From positions 40,456,129 through 40,520,128 of the forward strand of contig OY743180.1 of the NCBI GenBank assembly GCA_963555705.1: a stretch of 64,000 nt of DNA. Direction: 5' to 3'. This stretch comes from Ligustrum vulgare (Eukaryota > Streptophyta > Magnoliopsida > Lamiales > Oleaceae). Each line of letters opens with the position of its first letter. Positions within the stretch are counted from its first letter, which is position 1. Positions 44,132-55,581 of this stretch are shown here, piece after piece. A program made the position numbers and the translations under genes. The notes under the pieces were generated by a model that was not told the DNA's origin, ran no database searches, and saw only the letters and a program-made list of their open reading frames with translations.

Positions 44132-46240
44132 GATATTGATTGGGGTTGGATGTATGGAAGACGTAATACACTTGAATATGTAAAAGGGGTTGAAGAGTTT
44201 ATGAAATGTGTAGAGGAACACAAAAGAAAGAAAGGTGAAGCAATGATTTTGTGTCATTGATGTGATTGTAAGAATCAGAGAAAGTTTCGTAGTTTTAAGC
44301 AAGTGAAGGACCATTTGATTCGTCGTGAGTTTAAGGAAGGTTATACACGATGGATATGGCATGGTGAGAGTATGCTTCCTCGGACAACCACTAGTGATGA
44401 TGATGGTGATCGGTATGAGAATAATTTGAGCAACATTGGTGAGATATGACAGACGAAATGATGAGTGATATACAAGGGGATTTCATTGAAAAGCCTCATA
44501 TATTAGATAGCTTGTTCAATGATTCTGAAAAGCTTTTGTTTTTTGGCTGTAATTAATTCACAAAATTACTTGCTGTATTGAAATTGTATAACTTGAAAGC
44601 AAAGAATAGGTGGAGTGATAAGAGTTTCGAGGCATTATTTGAACTTTTACGAGAGATGCTTATGGAGGATAACGAGCTGCCAAGTTCAATCTATGAGGCA
44701 TAAAAATTGTTTTGCCCAATGGGTATGAAGATCGAGAGGATACATGCATGTCCAAATGATTGTATACTGTATCGAAATGATTATAAGGACTTGCATCTGT
44801 ATCCAAAACGTAGGGCATCATGATATAAGCAAAAGAATGTCAACGATAATTGTGAATAAGAAAAGCCCTTCAACAAAGGTGTTATGGCACCTACCCATAA
44901 TACCAAAATTCAAACGTTTGTTTGTCAATGTGAAGGATGCAAAGAACACGTGGTAGCATGCTAAAGGGAGGAAAGAAGATGGAAAACTAAGACACATGTC
45001 TGATTCTCCTCACTGGAGGAACATTAATAGGTTGGTTACTGAATTTGGGGGCGAAGATAGGAATCTTAGGCTTGGACTATGTACAAATGGGATGAACCCG
45101 CACGGTAACATGAGTAGTCGACATAGCACTTGGCCGGTTCTTTTGATGATTTACAATCTCCCTTCTTGGTTATATATGAAGCCCAAGTACATTATGTTGT
45201 CTTTGTTAATATCAGGGCCTAAACAATCGAAGAATGACATAGATCTTTACCTAGCGCCACTTATTGAACATTTAAGACTGTTATGGGATGAAGGTGTGTC
45301 GGTGTTTGATGCACATAGCCAGATGAATTTCAACTTACGTGATATGATATTTTGCACCATAAATGATTTTCCAACTTATGATAACTTTTCAGGTTATACT
45401 AACAAATGACCTAAAACATGTCCCATTTGTGAAGAAGACATGATTGATATTTGGTTGAAAAATTGTAAAAACAATGTCTATATGAGTCATGGAAGATTTC
45501 TCTCTGCTGACCAACCTTATCGAAAGAAGGGCTCTTGTCACTAATAGGAATTGAGGTATAAGAACGAGTTAAAAATATTAATGTTTTGTTTGGAAAACCT
45601 TTTAAGCCTCCTCAGAAGAGTCTTTGGAAGAAGTGGTCCATATTTTGGGATCTACCCTATTGGCAACATTTATCGGTAAGGCATTGTCTTGATGTAATCT
45701 TCGTGGAGAAAATTGTATGTGATAGTATCATTGGAACATTATTGAACATCCAAGGAAAGACTAATGATGGTATCAAAGTCAGAAAGGACATGGTAGAAAT
45801 GGAGATGCAGGATAAGTTAGCACCTCAAGAGTCGGAAAAACGTACTTATTTAAAGACATGGTAGAAATAGGAATACAGGATAAGTTAGAACCTCAAGAGT
45901 CAGAAAAACGTACTTTTTTACCCCTAGCTTGTTGTACTTTCTCCATAAAAGAGAAAACAACTTTTTGTGAGACTCTACATGCTGTTAAGGTTCCACCTGG
46001 ATGTCTAAAAAAAAGGTTCCATCTGGATACTCATCAAACATCAAAAGTCTTGTGTCGATGAAGGACTTGAAATTGGTTGGTATGAAGTCTCATGATTGTC
46101 ATGTCTTAATGCAACACTTGTTACCAGTTGCAATTCTAGGCATACTCCCAAAACCTGTAAGACAAGTCATTATAAAACTTTGTTTTTCTTCAACGCAATT
46201 TGCAGTAAAGCTGTTGATTTGTAAGAAATTTGAGTGTTAT
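44132..46240 (+). pseudogene. TNP2-type CACTA transposase relic
   Basis: An N-terminal transposase-associated domain near 44132-44370 (DIDWGWMYGRR, a Cys-containing CDCKNQRKF block, GYTRWIWHGE). Then the Transposase_21 core at 44996-45409: MSDSPHWRNINRLV, FGGEDRNLRLGLCTNGMNPHG, PSWLYMKPKYIMLSLLISGP and DLYLAPLIEHLRLLWDEGV. CPICEED and SHGRFLSADQPYRKK follow. A C-terminal piece with HDCHVLMQHLLPVAI lies near 46085-46130. Stops and shifts are frequent between blocks, but the core frame of 137 codons is open. It would have cut and joined element ends in the nucleus. Confidence 0.88.
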
Positions 46241-46282
46241 TATTATTTTGTAGCTTGTTCATATAATTTATTGAAACTTTAG

Positions 46283-46691
46283 GGCTATAAAAATGTATTG
46301 GGCACGTGGAGGCAAGAGGACAAAAAAGAAATAGATCGTGACAAAATGTAAAAGGTATGAAAATACAAATTTAAAATTTTTTACAAATCTTTGAATTATT
46401 TTCATATTCTATTTAATTAGTTTGATTACTAATGTTATCAGTGTCCTCAGAAATTTAGAGGTTCTGGATGTGGCTATTACGTTATGAGAAATATGTATGA
46501 AATCGACACAGCACATTTTCAATTCATTTCTTTAGAAAAGGTATAAGTTATTGAATAACAAGAAATATTTTATTAATAAATAACTAATAATTCATTTTAA
46601 TTTTTTGTAAGCTTTTAAAGAATACTACTCAACGGAGGAAATTGTCGAAATTCGGAATTTATGGACAAAATACTTCGTTGAAAAATGTTAG
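46283..46691 (+). pseudogene. Ulp1-like cysteine peptidase (C48) relic carried by the CACTA element
   Basis: Three exon-like pieces with good splice sites. The first ends at 46354 before GTATGA. The second (46442-46540) encodes CPQKFRGSGCGYYVMRNMYE, with the presumed catalytic Cys at 46469-46471, then GTATAA. The third (46612-46691) encodes EYYSTEEIVEIRNLWTKYF and VEKC, then TAG. These are the final blocks of the C48 domain found in transposon-borne ULP proteins. The His/Asp part is missing or unrecognisable, and the first exon has a stop. Capture of Ulp1-like peptidases by plant DNA transposons is known; the role, perhaps SUMO removal, is not settled. Confidence 0.75.
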
Positions 46692-46979
46692 TAAATTTTT
46701 TGCATTCAAACTTGCATGTTCATATTTGTATAATAAATTAACATTCTTGTAAATTTAATTGTTGTTTTATTTCATTTTATTACATATATGTTGATTATAT
46801 ATAAATATATGTATAGATGGTGAGACTGGTGATGTGCATGTGGAGACATTTAGGTGATTGCAGGATATGACCTAGGTTACTGCATGTCATGTCCAGGTGA
46901 CTGCAGGTGACCTGCAGTAGCCCGGATGTGGCCAGTAGGAGAATTTGGTGAAGAGAGGGAGGGAGAAAAAAATAGAACA

Positions 46980-47030
46980 GGCATCGGTTCTAAAATCAGA
47001 ACCGACCGAGACGTCGGTTCTGATATTAGA
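46980..47030. repeat. CACTA right sub-terminal repeats
   Basis: CATCGGTTCTAAAATCAGAACC and GTCGGTTCTGATATTAGAACC form two inverted, similar words (each split by a short AT spacer) before the right terminus. Confidence 0.6.
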
Positions 47031-47201
47031 ACCAATTCCTAAAGTCAAACTTTAGGGGTTGGTACACGTCTCTGCCAAATACATTTCCTTCAAAACCGTC
47101 ACGTATTTTCTGGAGCAACTGACGTGAATGAGTTAAACCGTATTAGTGAATAGTTCATCTAAGAAAAGACAGTGAGAGTAAAAATAGAACATGAATGGGC
47201 T

Positions 47202-47224
47202 CACACACACACACACACACACAA

Positions 47225-47258
<34 letters not shown>
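47202..47258. repeat. (CA)n(TA)n compound microsatellite
   Basis: A CA run of about 14 units followed by about 12 TA units. It lies just right of the CACTA element, within the old copia interior. Confidence 0.95.
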
Positions 47259-48890
47259 TAAATAAACTGGAATATGTGCTAACATTAGATGAGGCACATA
47301 TCGATGCATGGGACGTACACGCTACTCAAGATATAGTGACAATTGAGAACACACCAACTCTATGTAAAGATATTAGAATCATTTGTACTCCATTGACTTA
47401 CAGATCCTTGATTTCTTATATTCTATTAGTCATCAACGATGATGAGTCTATATCTACATAGAAGCCAAGTCAAATGTTTAGTAAATGAGATGGCAGGAAG
47501 CAATGAAATTTGAAATGAACTCCATGTATGAAAACAAGTTTTGGAACTTATTTGATCTGCCCGAAAATGGTATGACCCACAGGCTGTAAATGAGTTTATA
47601 AGAATGAGATCGACATGGATTGTAATGTTCATAGGACAAGACTAGTGCTAAAGGATTACAAGAAAATTTAAGGAGTTGATTTTGATGAAACCTTCACATC
47701 AGTCATAATGTCTGAATTAATTCGGATTCTACTTACTGTAGCAACATACTATGATTATGGAATTTGAAAAATGGATGTCAAAATTGTATTCCTTGATGGG
47801 AGTCTTGATAAGGGATTTGTGTATGACACAATCTGAATGTTTTGAACCCTTAAATATCCAAACATAGTATACTAGCTACAAAGATCTAATTATGGATAAA
47901 AGTAAGTCTCACGAAGCTAGAATCTTAATTTTGATGGGATAATTAAAATGATTTATTTTATCAAAAATTGAAGATGAATCATGTGTGCATAAAAGTTAGT
48001 GGAAGTGTTCAAAATTTCTGATACTATATGTAGATGACATATTATTGATCAGAAGTTGAATTTCTAACTTTGAAAGTGAAAGTGTAACTATTTAAAATTT
48101 CTCCATGATGGATTTAAGAAAGTAAGAACTTTACTTTGGGAACCAAAATATATTGAGATATATCTGGAAGGTTGGTTTGATTTCTTAATCAATGTACATA
48201 TATAAAATGTTAAGGTGGTTAGCATAAATGACTCCAATGTAGGATTTGATCCCAAAAGCCATGGGATCTTCTCAAAATGGTGTTTAGAACAAATATTAAA
48301 AAATAATGATATGTGGAATATACTTGATTGTTTGAAAATAAGATCTTCTTAAACGCGACGCTATATGCGACACCTTTTATATTATTGAGTATTTGAGAAG
48401 CATTACGAATAGAATAGACATGAGGAGAAATGTAGACTTACATTTTTTGGGTATAAAGATAACACCTTTCAGTCTGAGAAAGGACGAGGGGATTATTCAG
48501 TCGGATTGTGAATTAAGTAATAATAGTGGTGTGTTCAGTTTGAAATGGTTCAAACAAGGAAGACCACTAACTCTACGACTAGGACCAAATATATAGATGC
48601 TTAGGAAGCAATCCCAATCGTTATGTTTATTAGTGAACTATAAGTGTTCCTCGCATTATAGCTTTAGTATTGAGTATTGTGACAACAATGGAGTCATCAC
48701 GCAAGCGAGGGAACTAGGTCTCATCAATGATCTGAGTATGTATTTAAGGGGCTACTATCTCACTGAAGATTGTAGAAAAATAGAATTCATGCCCACTAAC
48801 ATTAAGAAGGTTGAATGTGAGTTAGATATCAAAGAACCACATGTAAAAGCACTATCCTAACAAGAATATGATTGTCATATAAATTCATTA
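47259..48890 (+). pseudogene. Old copia pol relic: Gag-like scrap, reverse transcriptase, RNase H
   Basis: 47259-47330 (KLEYVLTLDEAHIDAW) recalls a copia Gag start. RT pieces follow in order across stops: EIDMDCNVHRTRLVLKDYKK, GVDFDETFTSVIMSE, RILLTVATYYDYG, MDVKIVFLDGSLDKGFVYD and FDGIIKM. The YVDD region near 48030 is disrupted. RNase H is at 48660-48880 (YCDNNGVITQARE, EPHVKALS). The RNase H end lies about 1.1 kb before the right LTR. The Gag-like piece next to RT implies a deletion of protease and integrase, or rearrangement when the CACTA element entered. Confidence 0.75.
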
Positions 48891-49978
48891 TGTATATTGG
48901 ATCTAGTGGGTGAATGTCAATGTTATGCTCTAAATCCAATCGTTGAAATAGCATAACATATATTATCAATGTCTCAATAAAGGCAGATCTATTATTACAT
49001 TAAGTTTAACTCATCTTTTAAATAGTAGAGTCCATGGAGTAAGTTTAAATAACTTGTAAGTCACAAGGTATTGTGACTGTGAGATACAAGTCATTGATAA
49101 CTTATTCTAAAATTATTCTAGGTCGAAGTAACAACAAGATAAAAATATTATTTTTGCAGTCAGATTAGCATGTGTTACATTTCTTTCTTATGAAGAAAGT
49201 AGCTTATCTCACAAGCTAGAATATATAGGGACATTTAAATGAACACGTGGATACATTGTTAGAAGAACAAAGCACACCTAGAGATTCCACATGGATAATT
49301 ATTAGTGGTGAATCTCTAATGTGCGGTCGGGGATTTGGTTCTTTGACTTGAGGACGTCATAGAATCTTATATGAGGATTGCTTGGCGAGCGTTGATTTTG
49401 GCTCTTGAGAGGGAATCACCAGATGACTCGTATTGGTATAGTGAGAATTATATGAAGGTTGCGTATGTCCAACTGAGGATTCATCATTCTTGATTAGTAG
49501 GAGATTATAACCTGTTTTTCCCCCACTTAAGTTGATATAAAGTCCTTGGTCGGGGTGAATTCATGAGTTGAAAATGTGTTTTCGGTCATAATAAGATCAA
49601 TTAAGAGAAATGATGAATAACATAATTGGTTGAAATGAAATTCTAGCTTTCCATATCTCTTAACCAATTTGGTTATATTGATGAAGGAATTATATTTCCA
49701 CGGTAAACGTACTAAACTGGTTTTGTCATGACCACATGACATTTCCCTTTATACGGGTTTCCTTGATACATTGTTAGACGTCAATCTTGGACTATGACGT
49801 GAATTAATCGATCTTGGTGAATCTAGGATGAATTAGAAATAGGGATTTCAATTCTTCTTATTCCAATCAGATTGGAATAATAATAACATGATGTTGCCAT
49901 CGTGAATGGAACCTGATAGGTTAAGCACAAAGAGAAAGAATTAAGCATCTGGAATTGAATCTTGTGCAGGTGAGAGAT

Positions 49979-50355
49979 TGTTGGAATAGTCTCCAAGCCC
50001 AATTGGTTAGGCTAGACTTGATTTAACCCAAGCCAGCTATCTGAACCTAATTAGGTTTTACTTGAGCTTATAAGTATTGGGTTAAACACAAGACAACTGT
50101 GTGAAAAAGAGTAGTCTTTTTGGTTGCTAGTACAACCTATTTCAAATCCTAGCTTGCTCTGTGGATCACCTTGAAAGGCTGGACAATTGGAAGACTATGG
50201 TGACGAGAATTCTACATCATGCTTCAAAATTCATACCACTAGATTCATCAAAGGTACAATTCTTAACAAAGATTTTGTCTAAGTGCAAGGCTGATCCGTG
50301 CTTTGGTTTCAAGTCTTTTAATTTTCGTTGTGCATGTATGACATGCAATCTTACA
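49979..50355 (+). repeat. 3' LTR of old copia element
   Basis: 377 bp, TGTTGGAATAGTCTCC...CAATCTTACA, followed by CAAAA (50356-50360). A purine-rich CAGGTGAGAGAT precedes it. Confidence 0.88.
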
Positions 50356-50360
50356 CAAAA

Positions 50361-51830
50361 GTTATCATAAAAATCAAACACATTGTCATTAGTTGGACAA
50401 AAAATATCTTTTATCTTTTAAAAGTGATTTTCAAATGATCTCAAAACCTAGATATATCAAAATTTATCAAAAATTTTACTTCAAAAGACCGAAATGAGTG
50501 TTGCGGTAAACAAATGTTATGACCAATTAATCAAACCTCACAACAGTTGGAATTATGTATGCCCATATAGTATAATTCATGACATTTGAAATAAATTATT
50601 ATTTGTTTGTATTAATATGAAGTTGTGCTTTTCCATGGGTCGATTTAATATTACAATTTGAGTGTTTAAGTTGTTGAACAAGGAAATATTCAATTTGTAA
50701 TTTGATCTTAAATTAATGTTCACAATCAGTAAATAAATATGAACAATTTATTTTGATAAGATCATCTCCGTTTTATTAAAGTCTATATTTTACTTTGGTA
50801 ATAAAATTGAGAGTACGTTTTGAAAGTATTGAAATGGACCACATGAAATTAATTTGTGACATTGACCATATAAATTTAATTTCAATTGACTATCATACGT
50901 GGGACCTTAACCCTGAACGGATAATGGACTTTGATTACTAGCTTGAAGTTCTTTAAGGTATCAATGGGTGAGATCAAATTGGTGATCAATATCTCAGTAA
51001 GATTTTTTTTGTAACCCTAGTATGCATAGTGGTAGGACAAACACAAAAGTGTGTGGTGTGTGTTTTCTTGTTATACAGAAAACTAGCCTAGATCTAGAGA
51101 AAAAGTAACCGCACACCAACATAACTACCATTGGAGATAACCAAGAAGAGCTTGAGGGTTTGAAGCTTCAGTGGAGTCAAGATTGATGATAGAGATTATT
51201 GTAAATCACACTACAAGAGTAATAATCCTCTCAACACTATTATTTGCACAAAATTATTTAATATAGTCAAATGCATAAAGAAGGAGAATTCCTGCAATGT
51301 GATGATCTAGTCACAAAAAATCAATTTTAGTGATCAGAGCTAGGTTTTCGATACTTTTTTTGTATCTAGGAATAAATAATTATTGTTTATACATGTGTTA
51401 TTAAAGGGAGGTATTAGAAGTAAGTGATTTATTTGTTATTGAATGAATGATATTCTTGATCGAACAAATTTATGACCCTAGATTTTTGTTGTAAAGAATT
51501 TTTTTTTGTTTTATCGAGTCTTGTAATGGATTACAACTTCGTAATTCCCCTTTAATTTTAATTTATTGCAATATAGAATTAGAAATCAGAGGACTTGCAG
51601 TGCAATTTCTCAACAAAATTGTCCTACTAGAGCTCCAGCTGAAGCCATGTTTAGTTGGGGAAGAAAAGGCACAAGAACCAAATAGATGGATCAAGGAGTT
51701 AAGACTAGATATAACTGGTTTTTGAAAGTAAGATGCGACGTCATTTGTTAAATAGGACGGTATTAGATTTTATGTTTTAAGATACCAAAAACTTTTTATG
51801 CATTTTATAGAATCAGTAGCAATTTGTTAA
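50361..51830. other. Unassigned AT-rich DNA
   Basis: No ORF or family motif recognised. CTCTCTACC-type leader sequence begins only near 51850. Confidence 0.35.
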
Positions 51831-51861
51831 TTCAGTTGGGTGCGTGGATTTTGCCAAATTT

Positions 51862-51883
51862 CCTCTCTCTCTCTCTCTCTCTC
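51862..51883. repeat. (CT)n microsatellite
   Basis: About 11 CT units at the start of a pyrimidine-rich leader-like stretch before the gypsy PBS. Confidence 0.95.
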
Positions 51884-52069
51884 ATTGGTTTCTCTCTTCT
51901 CAATAATTCTTCTTCTTCATCATCTCCTTCAGTGTTCTACCCTTATCCGATTGAGATTTCTTTGTATTGAATATCAATTAATGAATGAAATCCCAGCTAC
52001 AGAATAGATGATTGAGCTAATTTAAGTTGTTGTGTTTGATTGTTGTATTAATTATGTGAATTAATTATT

Positions 52070-52081
52070 TGGTTTCAGAGC
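52070..52081 (+). other. Degenerate primer-binding site
   Basis: TGGTTTCAGAGC differs by one base from the initiator-Met complement. It precedes a gypsy gag relic on the same strand, so an LTR should end just before it, though no CA end or partner copy is seen. Confidence 0.55.
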
Positions 52082-52212
52082 TGGCTTGAGATCTGGGTAA
52101 TGTTAACACGTAACATGGAGGAGCTGGCTAAGTAACATGAAACTGATATGCAGAACATGGAAAATAAGATAAATGATCACTTAACCAGATCTGAAATGAA
52201 GTAGGGAGAATC

Positions 52213-52840
52213 ATGGATGCAGCACATGATAACAATATGGTGATGAAGAAAAGTCATGAAAATAATGATCTGAGGTTTAGGTCTATGGAGGAAACCATCA
52301 TAGAACAGAAAAAAGTTGTGACTATATTTGTGATAACATGGGAAATACAAACCGAGCAACAAGCTCAGAAAGAAACTAGATCCTCTACTTCTATGCACTC
52401 TATGCAATTGGCAGCTGCAACATCATGTTATAACTCTAATATTCCTAAAAATGACTTTCTTGTATTTGAGGATGCTGGGCCCAGAGAATGGGTGGGGAAG
52501 GCTCATTGGTATTTTATGATGCACAAAATGCCTGAACATTTGAGGCTGGAGATAGCTCAAATGTATCTAAAAAGAAGGTATGGTATTTGGTTCAGTGGAT
52601 TCATAGCTGCTAAACCAAATGCTGATTGGAGGCAATCTGCTGAGGAAATATGCCTGAGATTTGCAGAAAAATGTGGGGAAGATGTAATGTAAGATTAAAC
52701 AGAAGTGAAATATAACTGAGTATATGGAAGTATTTGAAGAACTGAAGGCCCAGTGCATTATGGTGTTACCCAATTTACCTTAAAGTTACTACATAGTAGT
52801 TTTCACTAGTGGCCTCAAGGAAGTTGAGGGGAAGAAAAAT
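52213..52840 (+). pseudogene. Ty3/gypsy Gag relic
   Basis: The first frame (52213-52692) holds a coiled N-terminus, then the retrotransposon Gag core: FEDAGPREWVGKAHWYF, KMPEHLRLEIAQMYL and ADWRQSAEEICLRFAEKCGED. Gag continues in a second frame across stops to about 52840 (NITEYMEVFEELKAQCI, VFTSGLKEVEG). The zinc knuckle region is deleted: the sequence jumps to protease near 52845. Confidence 0.85.
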
Positions 52841-53430
52841 ATCAATCCTAATTGATGGTTGGAGTAGACACAACTTTATGGATGAAAATATAGCACAAAA
52901 CCTTGGGTTTCAAACATATCAGGGAAGTACTAAAGTTATCAGAATGGCTAATGGTGATAGGATTGTGAGTGAAGCCATTTGTCAACCCATTTGTTGGCAA
53001 CTGCAAGGATATGAATCTCAAAACCCTATGAGGACATTAAAACTTGGAGGCAGTGATGTGGTTCTTTGAATTAACTGGTTGAGCCAATTTGAGCCAATCG
53101 CTACTGAGTACAAAGAAGGCTGGATTAATTTCAAACATAAAGGAGAGACCCTAATTTTCTATGGTGAGGTGGGGGTGGAATTCATCTGATGGAGGTTGAG
53201 GAGTCAGATCATTGTCTTGAAAAATGAGAGTATGGCCTAATAGCTCAAATAAATTCCATCACAGCAGATGAATTAACTGCAGTTCCAGAAGAATTTCAAA
53301 ATGTGATAAAGGAGTTCGATGAACTTTTTGATAAACTTCTGGCTTGCCACCTAAGAGGGAACATGAACATCCAATTGAACTTAAAGAGGGGTGATGTGAT
53401 TCCTTTTGCGAATTGCAATGAAGATGCAGA
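52841..53430 (+). pseudogene. Gypsy aspartic protease and start of RT
   Basis: ISILIDGWSRHNFMDENIAQ matches the gypsy protease active site (normally ILIDSGSTHNF), but the residue after Asp-Gly is Trp. RMANGDRIVSEAICQ, LKLGGSDVVL and WLSQFEPIATEYKEGWINF follow. At 53250-53430 the RT lead-in is seen (FDELFDKLLACHLRGNMNIQ). The relic breaks off at about 53430. Confidence 0.8.
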
Positions 53431-54150
53431 ATAACAAATTCAAAAAGCAATAAGATCTAAATTCAAAAATAATAAGAACGAAACAATTAAAAAATGAAAT
53501 ATTTAGACGATAGGGCCTTGACCCAAGATTTACGATGCAAGAATTTACTATGCGGAACAAGAACCAATGTTTCAAATTCCATAAGGGATGTAAATTTCCT
53601 TGATAAGTTCTGGGATGGAACGCCACAAATATTCAAGAATCTATGATAACTTTGATAGGTTTTCTTTGCAGAACAAGAAAAGGAATCCTCACTTTTCTAG
53701 AAAAAAACTCTCAAGTTTCATTCAACAATCCAAGTTATCTTTACAATAATGAAGATTTTCCTAATATAAAGTCAAAAAACATCCTAGACTAACCCTAGCC
53801 ACATTAGGGTTCTTAATTACAAAAATAACAGATAAAACAGAAAATTAATATAAAATTGTGAAAATTGGCTTTCGGTAGAATCATGCGATTGCATGGTTCA
53901 TTTTCGTGAGATCACATGGAGCAATCTAGAACCAAACTTGACATTCTGACCATTTGAACTGAAATGGCCCATGTGATCTCTCCACTTTTCCATTGTGCGA
54001 TCGCATGGTAATATCAGTTTTCCCAAATTCGTCATTCGACTTGAATTTCGGCTTCCATCCGCTATCACTCATCTTGGGACCCCTTTAATCACTTCTTGCT
54101 GGTTCTTTTGAGCTACTGAACTTGTACTTGAGCTTTGGTTCTTTGCAACC
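53431..54150. repeat. LTR-like sequence with TGCGATCGCA palindromes
   Basis: Non-coding. Contains TGCGATTGCATGG (53884) and TGCGATCGCATGG (53996-54008, with a 10-bp perfect palindrome), plus related GTGATCTC/GAGATCAC words between them. The layout resembles the palindrome clusters in the other LTRs of this window, but no termini are defined. Confidence 0.4.
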
Positions 54151-55580
54151 CAATCTCTTCTTTGCATTCTTATCCTGGATCACATCATCCTCTCTCTCTT
54201 GAAGAAGATTTGACCATGAATCTACAACTTGTCCAATCTTTAAGTGTTTTCTATTTTTTTTTCTTGAGAAATATTCATATGCTTGGTGATTTCCTTCAAT
54301 TTCTTGGGTTGTTCTTCTTTGCTAATAACCTCCTTCCCAGCTTTATGTTTATAAGTTGATTTGGAGTCTTGGACACCTGCAAAACAAAATTAACCAAACT
54401 AGGGAGAGGTTTGTTAGATTGGTTAAGTGCAAGGGATGGGTTCATTGTACATCAATCTTTGTGCAAAAAAAACTCATTTTATGGGGGGATTCTCTCTTCT
54501 TTTTCTCTTTGCACTCATGCTCTCCTTTTTCTGAGGTCATAGCTTGAGCCCTCTTATTTTTTTTTCATTCTAATTCACTTTTGACTTTTAGTTGATCCTC
54601 TTGGACCTTATTAGGTGGTAGAGGATCAAGAGTAATTTTCTTTTCACTCTTCACAAATGAATACTGGTTTTTAAACCCATCATGCACTACCCCCCCCCTA
54701 TCATGTTTTCATGGCCTCCCCAACAAGATATGTCCAACAAGCATATGCACCATGTCACAAATCACCTCATCCTTGTATCCTCCAAAATTTGACCTTAACA
54801 TGCTTGTTCACCTTGATTTCCCCCGACTCGGTCAACCACTACAATTTATAAGGTATAGGATGTTTCATCTTAGGCAACTTCAATTATTTCACCAACATAG
54901 TACTAACTACATTAGCACAACTCCCCCCATCAATCACCAAACATAATTTATTTTCTTTATTCATCCATTTCATTCATCTTAACTCTAGAACTAAGGACAT
55001 GCCTATTAACAAGTGAATCGTTCACAACATAAGTTAATTCATCACCGCCACTACTACTAGTCCCAATATCCTCTAATTTAGTCATTCCTTCAAATTCTAC
55101 CTCAGAAATCATCTCCCCATTACGTTTAATAATTACCCTTTTATTAGGACACTATGAGCCAATGTGACCCGAACTCAAACATTTAAAACACTTAATATTC
55201 CTATGCTTAGTATGTAAGGAATCAAAAATATTTTTACCTTTTGTTGTTAGTCCCTCCCTCCCTTTCGAACGTGATCATCATTATTTTCCGCCTTGATTGT
55301 GATGCAGGATAAGATCCTGGTGAATGTCTTGCTGCCCCGTTCAGCTTCAATTGCCCCTCCACCTTCATTGACATATGCACCATGTCCTCCAACTCCTCAT
55401 AGTGCTGCAGCTCAACAACATTAGCAAATTTCCTATTCAGCCTACTCAAGAACCTAGCCATAGTTTCCTATCTATCCTCCACAACATCGGCTTTAATCAT
55501 AGCCACTTCCATGTCCTTATGGTACTCTCCATAGTCCTAGAACATTGTGTAAGTCCCTGCAACCTTTGGTAAATATCCCT
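54151..55580 (-). pseudogene. Ty3/gypsy gag-protease relic (opposite strand)
   Basis: Minus strand from 55570: YQRLQGLTQ, EYHKDMEVAMIKADVVEDR, MARFLSRLNRKFANVVELQ and VHMSMKVEGQLKLNG (Gag). Next a zinc knuckle IKCFKCLSSGHIGSxCPNKR (about 55150-55205), the protease site near 54910 (VIDGGSCANV after shift), KMKHPIPYKL and ICDMVHMLVGHILLGRP. SEKKITLDPLPPNKVQEDQ is near 54620. The order is that of the common eudicot chromovirus-type Gag-protease. Stops occur every few blocks. It is truncated at 55580 by the next repeat and ends toward 54150 before RT. Confidence 0.85.
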
Positions 55581-55581
55581 A

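Larger units (their letters stand above)
43332..47148 (+). mobile_element. CACTA (En/Spm) transposon relic
   Basis: The left end CACTACTGCAAAATTG (43332) and right end ...CCGTATTAGTG (47148) carry the defining CACTA/TAGTG termini, flanked by a perfect 3-bp duplication AAT (43329-43331 and 47149-47151). Sub-terminal repeats are present: GCGTCGGTT/AACCGACGC words at 43440-43500 and GTCGGTTCT/AGAACCGAC at 46980-47030. Inside, on the plus strand, are a TNP2-type transposase relic and a Ulp1-like peptidase relic. Length is 3817 bp. It is nested in the copia element 39057-50355. Confidence 0.88.
39057..50355 (+). mobile_element. Old Ty1/copia element hosting a nested CACTA transposon
   Basis: The LTR pair of 376 and 377 bp (TG...CA) agrees at about 87% by eye, with a perfect CAAAA duplication. 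Total length is 11,299 bp, of which 3817 bp is an inserted CACTA element, leaving about 7.5 kb. Pol remnants (47410-48890) run on the plus strand, with RNase H just before the right LTR as expected. The PBS position after the left LTR reads TGGTACTAC and is only a partial match to the initiator-Met complement. All coding is broken by stops. Confidence 0.88.

Noticed and set aside
47195..47461. 88-codon ORF through the microsatellite
   Set aside because: Its N-terminal half is the (CA)n(TA)n repeat. Only the latter half is a copia Gag scrap, reported within the pol relic.
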